The notes: generated by a model from the letters alone, not told the origin. A DNA stretch of 64,000 nucleotides from Citrobacter amalonaticus (GCF_018252635.1 NZ_JAGTXM010000002.1:124001-188000); one strand, 5' to 3'. Counted from the first letter of the stretch, positions 30,854-39,828 are shown. Made by a program: numbers and translations.

Positions 30854-32782
30854 TTATTCCTCCAGTTGTTGAAGACTGCGGCTGCGAATCTCTTGTTGCA
30901 GCTTCTCAATCACTTCACTTACGTCAAGGCTGCCCAGGTCTTTTCCGCGGCGAGTGCGAACGGCGACTTTGCCTGCTTCCACTTCTTTATCACCACAGAC
31001 CAACATATAAGGGACACGACGTAAAGTGTGCTCGCGGATTTTAAAGCCTATCTTCTCATTTCTCAAGTCTGCTTTTACACGAATGCCCGCATTTTGAAGT
31101 TTCTGCGTCAATTCGTTAACGTATTCAGACTGTGAATCGGTAATGTTCATCACCACTACCTGAACCGGCGCAAGCCAGGTCGGGAAGAAGCCTGCAAACT
31201 CTTCGGTCAGGATACCGATAAAACGTTCCATAGACCCAAGAATTGCGCGGTGAATCATCACCGGCACCTGACGCTCGTTGTTTTCGCCCACATAGGAGGC
31301 GCTCAGACGAGACGGCAGGGAGAAGTCCAGCTGTACCGTACCGCACTGCCATGCGCGATCGAGGCAGTCATACAGGGTAAATTCAATTTTCGGACCGTAG
31401 AATGCACCTTCACCCAGTTGATATTCAAATGGGATATTGTTTTCTTCCAGCGCAACCGCCAGATCCGCCTCAGCACGATCCCACATTTCGTCGCTGCCGA
31501 TACGCTTTTCGGGACGAGTGGAGAGTTTGACGACGATCTTCTCGAAGCCAAATGTGCTGTACATATCGTAGACCATACGGATGCAGGCGTTAACTTCATC
31601 GCGGATTTGCTCTTCAGTACAGAAGATATGCGCATCATCCTGGGTGAAACCACGCACACGCATCAGACCATGCAATGCACCTGACGGCTCGTTACGATGG
31701 CAGCTACCAAACTCCGCCATACGCAGCGGCAGATCGCGGTAGGATTTCAGACCCTGATTAAAGATCTGTACGTGGCCCGGGCAGTTCATCGGCTTGATGC
31801 AGTATTCACGGTTCTCAGAAGACGTGGTGAACATCGCATCTTTGTAGTTGTCCCAGTGCCCGGTTTTTTCCCACAGCACGCGGTCCATCATGAACGGCCC
31901 TTTCACTTCCTGATACTGATACTCTTTGAGCTTGGAGCGCACAAAGACTTCCAGTTCGCGGAAGATAGTCCAACCGTCGTTATGCCAGAACACCATACCC
32001 GGCGCTTCTTCCTGCATATGATACAGGTCAAGCTGCTTACCGATTTTACGGTGATCACGTTTCGCCGCTTCTTCCAGACGTTGCAGATAAGCGCTAAGAG
32101 CCTTTTTATCTGCCCAGGCCGTTCCGTAGATACGTTGCAACATCTTATTGTCGCTGTCGCCACGCCAGTATGCGCCTGCGGTTTTCATCAGTTTAAAGTG
32201 ATGGCAAAAGCGCATATTCGGCACGTGCGGACCGCGGCACATATCGACATATTCTTCATGATGATACAAACCAGGTTTGTCATCATGGGCAATGTTTTCA
32301 TCAAGAATGGAGACTTTATAAATCTCGCCACGCTTCACGAAGGTTTCACGCGCTTCGTGCCAGCTGACTTTTTTCTTAATGACGTCGTAATTTTTCTCAG
32401 CGAGCTCGTGCATCCGCTTCTCGAGCGCATCGATATCTTCCTGGGTCAACGTACGGTCAAGGTCTACGTCATAGTAGAAGCCGTTGTCGACAACCGGACC
32501 GATAGCCATTTTGGTATTCGGCCAAAGTTGTTTGATCGCATGACCTAACAGGTGCGCACAGGAGTGACGAATGATCTCCAGCCCTTCTTCATCTTTTGCG
32601 GTGATGATAGAGAGCGTCGCATCATTTTCGATCAGGTCTGAAGCATCAACCAGTTCGCCATTAACACGGCCAGCGATAGTGGCTTTCGCCAGACCTGGAC
32701 CGATGTCCAGCGCAACATCCATGGGGCTTACAGCGTGGTCGTAATGGCGTTGACTGCCATCAGGAAGAGTAATAACAGGCAT
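30854..32782 (-). CDS. thrS: Threonyl-tRNA synthetase
   Basis: This 642-residue class II synthetase has an N-terminal TGS domain (1-60), the editing domain with the [10 protein letters not shown] and HYFD-like zinc-hydrolase motifs (about 70-220), the catalytic core (about 240-535) with the zinc-ligand Cys in MNCPGHV, motif 2 [20 protein letters not shown] and motif 3 near [15 protein letters not shown], and the anticodon-binding domain (540-642). ThrS represses its own translation by binding a tRNA-like leader upstream. It heads the thrS-infC-rpmI-rplT transcript. Confidence 0.98.
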   Translation of the reverse strand: MPVITLPDGSQRHYDHAVSPMDVALDIGPGLAKATIAGRVNGELVDASDLIENDATLSIITAKDEEGLEIIRHSCAHLLGHAIKQLWPNTKMAIGPVVDNGFYYDVDLDRTLTQEDIDALEKRMHELAEKNYDVIKKKVSWHEARETFVKRGEIYKVSILDENIAHDDKPGLYHHEEYVDMCRGPHVPNMRFCHHFKLMKTAGAYWRGDSDNKMLQRIYGTAWADKKALSAYLQRLEEAAKRDHRKIGKQLDLYHMQEEAPGMVFWHNDGWTIFRELEVFVRSKLKEYQYQEVKGPFMMDRVLWEKTGHWDNYKDAMFTTSSENREYCIKPMNCPGHVQIFNQGLKSYRDLPLRMAEFGSCHRNEPSGALHGLMRVRGFTQDDAHIFCTEEQIRDEVNACIRMVYDMYSTFGFEKIVVKLSTRPEKRIGSDEMWDRAEADLAVALEENNIPFEYQLGEGAFYGPKIEFTLYDCLDRAWQCGTVQLDFSLPSRLSASYVGENNERQVPVMIHRAILGSMERFIGILTEEFAGFFPTWLAPVQVVVMNITDSQSEYVNELTQKLQNAGIRVKADLRNEKIGFKIREHTLRRVPYMLVCGDKEVEAGKVAVRTRRGKDLGSLDVSEVIEKLQQEIRSRSLQQLEE

Positions 32783-32880
32783 GTTATGTCCTTATTTGCA
32801 GTGGTGACCCATACGCAAGATCACATACAAAGAGAAAATTTATTTGTTTACAGTATGTTGCGTAGCCATCTAACCAACAA
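32783..32880 (-). promoter_or_regulatory. thrS leader with tRNA-like operator
   Basis: On the minus strand the leader ends ...TTGCGTATGGGTCACCACTG / CAAATAAGGACATAAC before the ATG. TTGC and GCAA can pair to make an arm whose loop includes CGU, the threonine anticodon mimic through which ThrS binds its own mRNA in E. coli. The Shine-Dalgarno AAGG lies just beside this arm. Exact boundaries of the upper domains are not resolved. Confidence 0.6.
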
Positions 32881-32960
32881 TTGCTAAATTGGCACACAAT
32901 CAGGAGCACATCCGCTTTCGCGATGCGAACACGGCAATGTGGTCGAACGATGGTAACATT

Positions 32961-32983
32961 AAAAAAAGGGTGAATGCACCCTT
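32961..32983 (-). terminator. Orphan intrinsic terminator upstream of thrS
   Basis: On the minus strand AAGGGTG / CACCCTT (loop of 4) is followed by seven T residues. No annotated minus-strand gene ends here, since ydiY has its own terminator at 33346-33375. It may end a short unannotated minus-strand RNA or be a weak plus-strand terminator. Confidence 0.6.
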
Positions 32984-33149
32984 CTGTTTTATATTGGGCT
33001 GGAACATGACGTTAGCACGCGTTTTTCGTCCCCTCTTCTCACCTGCCCCTTAAGGATTGTCCTGTAGACAGAATGAATATCCATTCACTGACGGGCTGAC
33101 AGTTTTGTTACACTAGGATTAACCGTCTGAAACCGACAGGAAATAAATG

Positions 33150-33257
33150 ATGCCATCAAATCGCTTCGCCAAAAAACACTGGAAAATGGTGGTCGTCCTG
33201 ATCGTCATCTGCGGCGCAATGTTATTACTACGCTGGGCGGCAATGATTTGGGGATAG
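33150..33257 (+). CDS. yniD: YniD, small membrane protein
   Basis: This 35-residue peptide begins MPSNRFAKKHWKM and ends with the hydrophobic stretch GAMLLLRWAAMIWG. It matches E. coli YniD, a single-span inner-membrane small protein of unknown function found between thrS and ydiY. Two adjacent ATGs (33147, 33150) are available; the second gives the E. coli length. A CAGGA ribosome-binding site is 7-10 nt upstream. The conservation of sequence and position supports a real gene despite its size. Confidence 0.9.
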   Translation: MPSNRFAKKHWKMVVVLIVICGAMLLLRWAAMIWG

Positions 33258-33345
33258 CCGCGAAACGACGCGCCGTCGTGATCCTAGCTGCGTATACATT
33301 CTGAATCAAAGCGCTAACGGGCAAATCGTCATCAAACACCATAAT

Positions 33346-33375
33346 AAAAAAAGCCAGACTGGTGAACAGTCTGGC
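33346..33375 (-). terminator. ydiY terminator
   Basis: GCCAGACT / AGTCTGGC (33353-33360 and 33368-33375) form a perfect 8-bp stem with a 7-nt loop; on the minus strand it is followed by seven T residues. It begins 6 nt after the ydiY stop. Confidence 0.88.
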
Positions 33376-33381
33376 CTCAGC

Positions 33382-34140
33382 TTACATTCGGTAGCCCAAC
33401 GAGACGGTGGTGCGTCTGTCCGTATGCTCCGGCGCCGTTTCCGGCGGTTCGGAGTTCCACGTCACGTTGTACGCCACCTTCAGGCCAAAATGCTCATTGA
33501 TAGCCACATTTAGCGCCGTCTCGGAGTTCAGCGTCGTATCTTCCGCACCGAACACTGACACGCCCTGAGTAAATTTGGTGTTGTCCGAAATCTGCCATGC
33601 ATACGCGCCAGAGGCATAGCCCAGCGGCTGCGTTTCGGTCGTGCCATCCGTGTGTTCGTCGTACCGCACGCCTGGACCGAATTCAAAACGGAAGCTGTGT
33701 ACGGGCCCGTTAAGGAACTGGCGACCATAACCGGCGGTGAACACGTCGCGCTCACGGTAGCCGTTATAACGATCCGTCAGCCAACTCGCCTGGCCGAAAA
33801 GGTAGTCATTATCGGTCACGTTATAACGACTACGGCCACCAACCGCATATTTCTCTGAAGAGCGTTCATCATTGGAAGAGGTGTTGCTCGCATTCCCCCA
33901 CAATGACCAGGCCGTCGTTTGGCCATACCAGGTCATGGTCGTATCCGCGGTCAACGAAGAACTTTTCGTGTTGCCTGACTGCGCAAGATAACCTGCGTTG
34001 AGATTGCCTTCGAAGGGTTTCTTGGCACTTGAGGGGTCATCCATGACAGTAAAAACGGAATCATCGGCAGTTGCATACATCGACGCAAACACGCCCCCCG
34101 CCAGCAGAACGGCAGCGGGAACTGTCTTTAAAAGCTTCAT
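33382..34140 (-). CDS. ydiY: YdiY, DUF481 outer-membrane-like protein
   Basis: This 252-residue protein has a Sec signal peptide (MKLLKTVPAAVLLAGGVF, cleavage near ATA-DD) and a DUF481 domain built of alternating polar/apolar strands (for example AVGGRSRYNVTDNDYLFGQ), ending in aromatic-plus YRM, as expected of an outer-membrane beta-barrel. In E. coli it is described as acid-inducible; its function is unknown. It is divergent from pfkB. Confidence 0.92.
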   Translation of the reverse strand: MKLLKTVPAAVLLAGGVFASMYATADDSVFTVMDDPSSAKKPFEGNLNAGYLAQSGNTKSSSLTADTTMTWYGQTTAWSLWGNASNTSSNDERSSEKYAVGGRSRYNVTDNDYLFGQASWLTDRYNGYRERDVFTAGYGRQFLNGPVHSFRFEFGPGVRYDEHTDGTTETQPLGYASGAYAWQISDNTKFTQGVSVFGAEDTTLNSETALNVAINEHFGLKVAYNVTWNSEPPETAPEHTDRRTTVSLGYRM

Positions 34141-34426
34141 TTATAAAGAGTCCGTACAACAAAAAAAGAGACCTTTACGGTCCCGGAAACTTTCAGAGGG
34201 ATCAATGACAAACGCCCCAGGAAAGGTAACAAATTATAAAAAGGCGCGAATAACATAGCAATGAATTCTTATTTCATTTTTTGAATAAGAGAGCTCTTAA
34301 AACCAGTAAATATTTATATAACCTTACGCCAAATTAAATAAATAAACTTTAATTAATCATATTGTTAATGACTTCACTTTAAGGCTATTCGGTGCCAGAC
34401 TGAACACAGCCTAACAGGAGGTAACG

Positions 34427-35359
34427 ATGGTACGTATCTATACGTTAACGCTTGCGCCCTCTCTCGATAGCGCAACGATCACCCCGCAAATCTATCCCGA
34501 AGGGAAACTCCGCTGTACTGCCCCGGTATTTGAGCCCGGCGGCGGTGGCATTAATGTCGCTCGCGCCATTGCTCACCTGGGCGGAACGGCGACCGCCATT
34601 TTCCCCGTCGGTGGTGCAACCGGTGAACATCTGGTGGCTCTGCTCGCTGATGAAAACGTTCCGGTCGCGACCATTGATGCAAAAGACTGGACGCGTCAGA
34701 ACCTGCATGTTCATGTCGAATCCAGCGGTGAACAGTATCGCTTTGTTATGCCCGGCGCGGCCCTTAATGACGATGAGTTTCGCCAGATAGAAGAGCAGGT
34801 GCTGGAGATCGAATCCGGCGCGATTCTGGTGATCAGCGGCAGTCTGCCGCCAGGCGTTAAGGTCGAAAAACTCAGCCAGTTAATAACCGCCGCGCAGAAA
34901 CAGGGCATCCGTTGCATTATTGACAGCTCCGGCGAGGCGCTGACGGCCGCGTTAGCCATTGGCAATATCGAACTGGTCAAACCTAACCAGAAAGAACTGA
35001 GCGCGCTGGTTAATCGCGAACTTACCCAGCCTGATGACGTGCGCAAAGCGGCGCAGGAGATTGTCCGCAGCGGCAGGGCGCAACGCGTTGTCGTCTCACT
35101 CGGCCCTCAGGGCGCGCTCGGCGTCGACAGTAAAACCTGCGTGCAGGTTGTGCCACCGCCGGTGAAAAGCCAGAGCACCGTTGGTGCGGGCGATAGCATG
35201 GTGGGGGCAATGACCCTCAAGCTGGCTGAGGGCGCCTCGCTTGACGATATGGTGCGCTTCGGCGTTGCGGCCGGTAGCGCCGCGACCATCAACCAGGGAA
35301 CACGCCTGTGCTCCCATGACGATACGCAAAAAATCTACGCTTACCTTAGCCAGCCATAA
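34427..35359 (+). CDS. pfkB: 6-phosphofructokinase II
   Basis: PfkB phosphorylates fructose 6-phosphate at C1; it is the minor isozyme and belongs to the ribokinase family rather than to the PfkA family. The 310-residue protein has the substrate motif PGGGGINVARA (38-48) and the ATP-site motif TVGAGDSMVGA (251-261) with catalytic Asp256 at the E. coli position. A strong AGGAGG ribosome-binding site precedes the ATG, and an intrinsic terminator follows. Confidence 0.97.
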   Translation: MVRIYTLTLAPSLDSATITPQIYPEGKLRCTAPVFEPGGGGINVARAIAHLGGTATAIFPVGGATGEHLVALLADENVPVATIDAKDWTRQNLHVHVESSGEQYRFVMPGAALNDDEFRQIEEQVLEIESGAILVISGSLPPGVKVEKLSQLITAAQKQGIRCIIDSSGEALTAALAIGNIELVKPNQKELSALVNRELTQPDDVRKAAQEIVRSGRAQRVVVSLGPQGALGVDSKTCVQVVPPPVKSQSTVGAGDSMVGAMTLKLAEGASLDDMVRFGVAAGSAATINQGTRLCSHDDTQKIYAYLSQP

Positions 35360-35364
35360 TGTTC

Positions 35365-35389
35365 TCCCCCTCTTTTGAGGGGGAATTTT
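35365..35389 (+). terminator. pfkB terminator
   Basis: Stem CCCCCTC / GAGGGGG (35366-35372 and 35377-35383) with flanking T-A pairs, loop TTTT, and a TTTT tail just after the pfkB stop. Confidence 0.85.
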
Positions 35390-35458
35390 GCGTAAACCTG
35401 TCGGCTTACGCGTTCACCGTCTATGCTACAAACTCATGAGATTACAAAGGGGTGTCAA

Positions 35459-35749
35459 ATGGCCAGTGGTGAAATCACCCGATATGTTATTACTGTCACG
35501 TTCCACGAGGACTCCTTAACGGAAATAAATGAACTGAACAACCATCTAACCCGTGCCGGTTTTCTGCTCACTCTCACGGATGATGACGGAAATGTGCATG
35601 AGCTGGGAACGAATACCTTTGGGTTAATTAGCGCCCAGAGTCCGGATGAGGTCAAAGCACTGGTCGCTGGGCTGGCTGAAAGCGCGTTAGATAAAGTACC
35701 GGAGGTCAGCGTGGAGACCTGGGAAGCGTGGGATCTCCGCGGACAATAA
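35459..35749 (+). CDS. ydiZ: YdiZ, small protein of unknown function
   Basis: This 96-residue protein matches E. coli YdiZ in length and sequence from MASGEITRYVITVTFHED. An earlier in-frame ATG at 35423 adds 12 residues absent from the E. coli protein and overlaps the promoter-like TATGCT, so it was not used; AAAGGGG precedes the chosen start. The product is predicted soluble, alpha/beta, acidic, with no known domain. It sits alone between terminators. Confidence 0.88.
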   Translation: MASGEITRYVITVTFHEDSLTEINELNNHLTRAGFLLTLTDDDGNVHELGTNTFGLISAQSPDEVKALVAGLAESALDKVPEVSVETWEAWDLRGQ

Positions 35750-35763
35750 ATGCCATTACCAGG

Positions 35764-35801
35764 AAAACACGTCCACGGTGTGCGTTAGTTCGTGTTTTTT
35801 T
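35764..35801 (+). terminator. ydiZ terminator
   Basis: AAAACACG / CGTGTTTT (35764-35771 and 35791-35798) enclose a 19-nt loop that can itself fold; the T run continues to 35801. Confidence 0.7.
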
Positions 35802-35855
35802 ACCGCATCTTTGCGCTAACCTTATGATCTGGCAGACAACATGGGGAGAGACATC

Positions 35856-36716
35856 ATGTGGCAGGCTATCAGTCGTCTTTTAAGCGAGCAACTCGGTGAA
35901 GGCGAAATCGAACTGCGTAACGAACTGCCTGGCGGAGAAATTCATGCCGCGTGGCATTTACGCTATGCGGGACGCGATTTCTTCGTTAAATGTGATGAGC
36001 GAGAACTGCTTCCAGGCTTCACGGCAGAAGCCGATCAATTAGAACTGTTATCACGCAGCCATACGGTGACGGTCCCCAAAGTGTGGGCGGTGGGTGCGGA
36101 TCGTGATTACAGCTTTCTGGTGATGGATTATCTCCCTCCCCGTCCACTGGACGCGCACAGTGCGTTTATTCTCGGGCAACAGCTTGCCCACCTGCATGAA
36201 TGGAGCGATCAGCCGCAGTTTGGGCTGGACTTCGATAACGCGCTCTCAACTACGCCGCAACCCAATGCCTGGCAACGCCGGTGGTCGACTTTCTTCGCCG
36301 AACAGCGCATTGGCTGGCAGCTCGAACTGGCGGCGGAAAAAGGGATTGCCTTTGGTAATATCGACGCCATCGTCGAGCACGTGCAACAGCGTCTCTCCTC
36401 TCACCAACCACAACCTTCTTTATTACATGGCGATCTGTGGTCCGGGAACTGCGCGCTCGGGCCAGACGGTCCGTATCTGTTTGATCCAGCCTGTTACTGG
36501 GGAGATCGGGAGTGCGATCTGGCAATGTTGCCGCTGCATACTGAACAGCCGCCGCAAATTTATGATGGTTATCAGTCGGTGTCGCCGCTGCCGTTAGATT
36601 TTCTCGACCGACAACCGGTATATCAGCTGTATACCTTGCTCAACCGGGCAAGACTGTTTGGCGGTCAGCACCTGGTGATTGCGCAGAAGGCAATGGACAG
36701 ACTCCTCGCGGCGTAA
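35856..36716 (+). CDS. yniA: YniA, fructosamine kinase-like protein
   Basis: This 286-residue protein is a member of the fructosamine/ketosamine-3-kinase family, which phosphorylates sugar adducts on protein lysines so that they decompose. It has the kinase-like ATP motif around residues 20-55 (LPGGEIHAAWHL then FFVKCDE), the HxD catalytic loop LLHGDLWSGNCAL near residue 190 and the metal-binding Asp of FDPACYWGDRE. The start was set to the ATG at 35856 (MWQAISRLLSEQLGEG). The physiological substrate in enterobacteria is not firmly established. Confidence 0.93.
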   Translation: MWQAISRLLSEQLGEGEIELRNELPGGEIHAAWHLRYAGRDFFVKCDERELLPGFTAEADQLELLSRSHTVTVPKVWAVGADRDYSFLVMDYLPPRPLDAHSAFILGQQLAHLHEWSDQPQFGLDFDNALSTTPQPNAWQRRWSTFFAEQRIGWQLELAAEKGIAFGNIDAIVEHVQQRLSSHQPQPSLLHGDLWSGNCALGPDGPYLFDPACYWGDRECDLAMLPLHTEQPPQIYDGYQSVSPLPLDFLDRQPVYQLYTLLNRARLFGGQHLVIAQKAMDRLLAA

Positions 36717-36730
36717 TAATGGCTGACATC

Positions 36731-36755
36731 AAAGGCCGCCGGTCGGCGGCCTTTT
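36731..36755. terminator. Terminator between yniA and yniB
   Basis: Ten-base-pair perfect stem AAAGGCCGCC / GGCGGCCTTT with GGTC loop and T/A runs on each strand; it serves the converging yniA and yniB. Confidence 0.88.
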
Positions 36756-36758
36756 TGT

Positions 36759-37295
36759 TCAGACAAATCCCAGCAGCGAAAAGAATACATAGCCGAGAAT
36801 GATGATAATCACCGGCAGGATGTAGAGCGGAAAAAATTGCAGGAAAATCGTGTGATGCGGTACCACAATGCGCGACTCAATCTGCTCGCGTGACAGCCCT
36901 TCACTGCCCTTAGCTTTCTCCAGAATCAACTGGTCTTCGACGCCTTCACGTAAAAACCGCGCCTGGCGACTCATGCGCGCACCGGAATCCTGCATCGCCA
37001 GCCCGATAAAAATCAGCGCAAAAATCAGCCAGAACAGAATATTCAGGCTGTTCTGAAAATCCGGCGTCGGCGAGTTGTACCAGAAGAGGTTCAGAAACGG
37101 GGTATTCACTCGCATCATGTCAATCATGACGTGGGTAAAATCGAGCATCACCGCGTTAATTCCTTCCTGCTTTTCGCTGTGCGCGTACATAAATTTCAGC
37201 GCAGAAATCAGCGTGGAGAGGAGCGCCGGGATAAATATCACCCATCCTAAGATCCTTTTTAACACTGCTATGCGTCCAGCTTGTTGATACGTCAT
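36759..37295 (-). CDS. yniB: YniB, inner-membrane protein of unknown function
   Basis: This 178-residue protein has three hydrophobic segments: residues about 16-32 (VIFIPALLSTLISAL), 84-98 (ILFWLIFALIFIGLA) and 152-175 at the C-terminus (LYILPVIIIILGYVFFSLL). The central loop is charged. It matches E. coli YniB (DUF7010/uncharacterised). Its function is unknown. It is divergent from yniC. Confidence 0.9.
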   Translation of the reverse strand: MTYQQAGRIAVLKRILGWVIFIPALLSTLISALKFMYAHSEKQEGINAVMLDFTHVMIDMMRVNTPFLNLFWYNSPTPDFQNSLNILFWLIFALIFIGLAMQDSGARMSRQARFLREGVEDQLILEKAKGSEGLSREQIESRIVVPHHTIFLQFFPLYILPVIIIILGYVFFSLLGFV

Positions 37296-37432
37296 GAGTT
37301 CCCCTTGGTGAAGACGCGTCGTTCTGGCTTAAGTCTACCTGCTGATAACCCTTTTCGCCCGATCTTTAAAAACGTTATGATAGCGGCTAACACTGAATAC
37401 CCTACATTTAATGCTCAACAGGAGAGGTTGTA

Positions 37433-38101
37433 ATGTCAACCCCGCGTCAAATTCTTGCGGCCATATTCGATATGGATGGATTGCTGATTGATTCCGAGCC
37501 GCTGTGGGATCGGGCCGAACTGGACGTGCTGTCCAGCGTCGGCGTTGATATCACTCGTCGTCATGAACTCCCGGATACGCTGGGGCTACGCATCGATATG
37601 GTTGTTGATCTCTGGTTTGCTCAACAACCGTGGAATGGGCCAAGCCGCCAGGAGGTCACCGATCGCGTCATTACCCGCGCCATCGCGCTGGTTGAAGAGA
37701 CGCGCCCGCTGTTGCCTGGCGTCAAAGAAGCCGTCGCCTTATGTAAAGCGCAAGGTTTGAAGGTCGGACTGGCGTCTGCATCCCCTCTGCATATGCTGGA
37801 AAAAGTACTGGCGATGTTTGACCTGCGGGAGAGCTTCGATGCCATCGCCTCCGCGGAAAAACTGCCCTACAGCAAACCGCATCCTCAGGTTTATATCGAC
37901 TGTGCGGCAAAACTGGGCGTCGATCCGCTATGCTGTGTGGCGCTGGAAGATTCCGTCAACGGTATGGTGGCATCGAAAGCGGCGCGGATGCGCTCCATCG
38001 TCGTACCGGACAAAGAGGTGCGACACGATCCACGCTATATTCTTGCTGACGTCAGGCTCACTTCACTTACGGAGCTGACCATCGCCGATTTACTTGGTTA
38101 A
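37433..38101 (+). CDS. yniC: HxpB/YniC, hexitol/2-deoxyglucose-6-phosphate phosphatase
   Basis: This 222-residue HAD-superfamily phosphatase hydrolyses hexitol and sugar 6-phosphates such as 2-deoxyglucose 6-phosphate. Motif I is FDMDGLLID (residues 13-21) with the nucleophile Asp; motif II lies in VGLASASP, motif III is the Lys of YSKPHPQVY and motif IV is ALEDSVNGM. A beta-PGM-like helical cap (about 20-90) separates motifs I and II. A good intrinsic terminator follows, so the next gene is transcribed separately. Confidence 0.95.
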   Translation: MSTPRQILAAIFDMDGLLIDSEPLWDRAELDVLSSVGVDITRRHELPDTLGLRIDMVVDLWFAQQPWNGPSRQEVTDRVITRAIALVEETRPLLPGVKEAVALCKAQGLKVGLASASPLHMLEKVLAMFDLRESFDAIASAEKLPYSKPHPQVYIDCAAKLGVDPLCCVALEDSVNGMVASKAARMRSIVVPDKEVRHDPRYILADVRLTSLTELTIADLLG

Positions 38102-38108
38102 CAGGGAT

Positions 38109-38134
38109 CGGGCAATGACCATATTGCCCGTTTT
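38109..38134 (+). terminator. yniC terminator
   Basis: CGGGCAAT / ATTGCCCG (38109-38116 and 38123-38130) with a 6-nt loop, followed by TTTT, begins 7 nt after the yniC stop. Confidence 0.85.
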
Positions 38135-38150
38135 GCCAACCAGTCAATAA

Positions 38151-38170
38151 AATTAAAACAACGTTTCATT
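38151..38170 (+). promoter_or_regulatory. KdgR-like operator upstream of the kduD-like gene
   Basis: Read on the minus strand the site is AATGAAACGTTGTTTTAATT, close to the KdgR operator pattern AATGAAAC..TGTTTCATT as I know it from Dickeya and E. coli, and imperfectly palindromic. It lies about 80 nt before the start of a gene whose product acts in the pathway KdgR controls. The regulator gene is not in the window. Confidence 0.55.
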
Positions 38171-38248
38171 TTTAATTGTATTCTTTCCGTTCCTCTCCTA
38201 TCCTTCTTACAGGCACATAACAGATAAAAACGGATAGCCGAGGTTATT

Positions 38249-39010
38249 ATGATTCTGGATGCATTTCGTCTCACAGGTAAAGTCGCCGTCGTCACCGGTT
38301 GTGATACCGGGCTCGGGCAAGGGATGACTCTCGCGCTGGCGCAAGCCGGTTGCGATATCATCGGTGTGAACCGCAAGGTTCCGCACGACACTGCCGCCAA
38401 AGTGGAAGCGATGGGACGCCGCTTTTTCGCCATACAGGCCGATCTAAGCCAGCAGGCGGTCATCGCGGACGTTATCGCCCAGGCGGTAGAGAAATTCGGT
38501 CGCATCGACATTCTGGTGAACAACGCCGGGACCATTCGGCGTGAAGACGCGCTCAGCTTTACTGAAAAAGACTGGGACGACGTGGTGAACCTGAATCTCA
38601 AGTCGCTCTTCTTTCTCTCCCAGGCCGTTGCACGTCAGTTCATCGCCCAGGGTGAGGGCGGGAAAATCATCAATATCGCGTCAATGCTGTCGTTTCAGGG
38701 CGGCATTCGCGTACCGTCCTATACCGCCTCAAAGAGCGGCGTGCTGGGCATAACCCGGCTGTTAGCCAACGAATGGGCGCAGTATCAGATTAACGTCAAC
38801 GCCATCGCCCCCGGCTATATGGCAACCAACAACACCCAGCAACTGCGGGAAGATGCTGAACGCAATAAAGAGATTGTCGATCGCATCCCAGCAGGCCGTT
38901 GGGGAACGCCGGACGATCTGCAGGGACCGGTCGTTTTCCTCGCCTCCCCGGCCTCGGATTACATCAACGGTTATACGCTGGCCGTCGATGGCGGTTGGTT
39001 AGCGCGATAA
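38249..39010 (+). CDS. kduD: KduD-like 2-dehydro-3-deoxy-D-gluconate 5-dehydrogenase
   Basis: This 253-residue short-chain dehydrogenase closely resembles KduD, which interconverts 2,5-diketo-3-deoxygluconate and 2-keto-3-deoxygluconate in hexuronate and pectin breakdown. The cofactor loop is TGCDTGLGQG (16-25), NNAG is at 91-94, and the catalytic Ser145, Tyr158 and Lys162 are present (SYTASK). In E. coli kduD lies with kduI elsewhere; no gene of this family is present between yniC and ydjM there. No kduI is found here, so this may be a second copy or a specialised paralog. A KdgR-like operator and its own promoter region precede it. Confidence 0.85.
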   Translation: MILDAFRLTGKVAVVTGCDTGLGQGMTLALAQAGCDIIGVNRKVPHDTAAKVEAMGRRFFAIQADLSQQAVIADVIAQAVEKFGRIDILVNNAGTIRREDALSFTEKDWDDVVNLNLKSLFFLSQAVARQFIAQGEGGKIINIASMLSFQGGIRVPSYTASKSGVLGITRLLANEWAQYQINVNAIAPGYMATNNTQQLREDAERNKEIVDRIPAGRWGTPDDLQGPVVFLASPASDYINGYTLAVDGGWLAR

Positions 39011-39073
39011 ACGCGCATTATTGACAAAGAGTTACAACGTCACCACTTCCGCCCACTGTATAAAAATCCTATA

Positions 39074-39089
39074 CTGTACGAATTCACAG
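39074..39089 (+). promoter_or_regulatory. LexA box of ydjM
   Basis: CTGTACGAATTCACAG is CTGT-N8-ACAG, the full LexA consensus spacing, and overlaps a -10 TATACT (39070-39075). A weaker CTGTATAAAAATCCTA (39056-39071) lies just upstream. E. coli ydjM is a known SOS gene with two LexA sites. Confidence 0.88.
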
Positions 39090-39105
39090 TTTATCAGGTT
39101 TTATC

Positions 39106-39696
39106 ATGACGGCGGAAGGTCACCTCCTCTTTTCCATTGCCTGCGCGGTGTTTGCTAAAAACGCGGAACTCACGCCCGTGCTCGCGCAGGGTGACTGGTG
39201 GCATATTGTTCCTTCCGCTATCCTAACCTGTCTGTTACCGGATATCGATCACCCAAAGTCATTCCTCGGTCAGCGACTGAAATGGATTTCGAAACCGATC
39301 GCCCGTGCGTTCGGCCATCGCGGATTCACTCACAGCCTGTTAGCCGTCTTTGCACTACTGGCCACCTTCTACCTGAAAGTGCCGGAAAGCTGGGTTATCC
39401 CTGCCGATGCCTTGCAGGGCATGGTGATAGGCTATCTGAGCCATATTGCCGCTGATATGCTGACGCCAGCGGGCGTCCCCCTGCTCTGGCCCTGCCGCTG
39501 GCGCTTTCGTCTGCCCATTCTGGTTCCGCAAAAAGGCAACCAACTGGAGCGCTTTCTCTGCATGGCGCTGTTTGCCTGGGCGGTATGGATGCCACAAACC
39601 TTGCCCCAGAATAGTGCAGTTCGCTGGTCATCCGATATGATTAATACGCTGCAATGGCAGTTCAATCGCTTTATAAAGCATCAAATCGACCAGTAA
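39106..39696 (+). CDS. ydjM: YdjM, SOS-inducible membrane metal-dependent hydrolase family
   Basis: This 196-residue inner-membrane protein of the LexA-regulated, membrane-bound metal-dependent hydrolase family (DUF457) has about four hydrophobic segments. Conserved polar motifs are GH near the N-terminus (TAEGHLLFS), LPDIDHP near residue 44 and FGHRGFTHSLL near residue 67, which probably bind metal, plus GYLSHIAADMLTPAGVPLLWP. Its reaction is unknown. The LexA box shows it is DNA-damage induced. Confidence 0.93.
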   Translation: MTAEGHLLFSIACAVFAKNAELTPVLAQGDWWHIVPSAILTCLLPDIDHPKSFLGQRLKWISKPIARAFGHRGFTHSLLAVFALLATFYLKVPESWVIPADALQGMVIGYLSHIAADMLTPAGVPLLWPCRWRFRLPILVPQKGNQLERFLCMALFAWAVWMPQTLPQNSAVRWSSDMINTLQWQFNRFIKHQIDQ

Positions 39697-39828
39697 AACA
39701 GCGGAATTATCGTTTTTGGCATAAACAATTCCATTTGAATATAAGAGCCAGGTCACAGTTCTGCTAACCTTGCGGCAACAGGATCGCTGTGACACAGCGG
39801 GACGAATAATAAAATCAGGAGAACGGGG

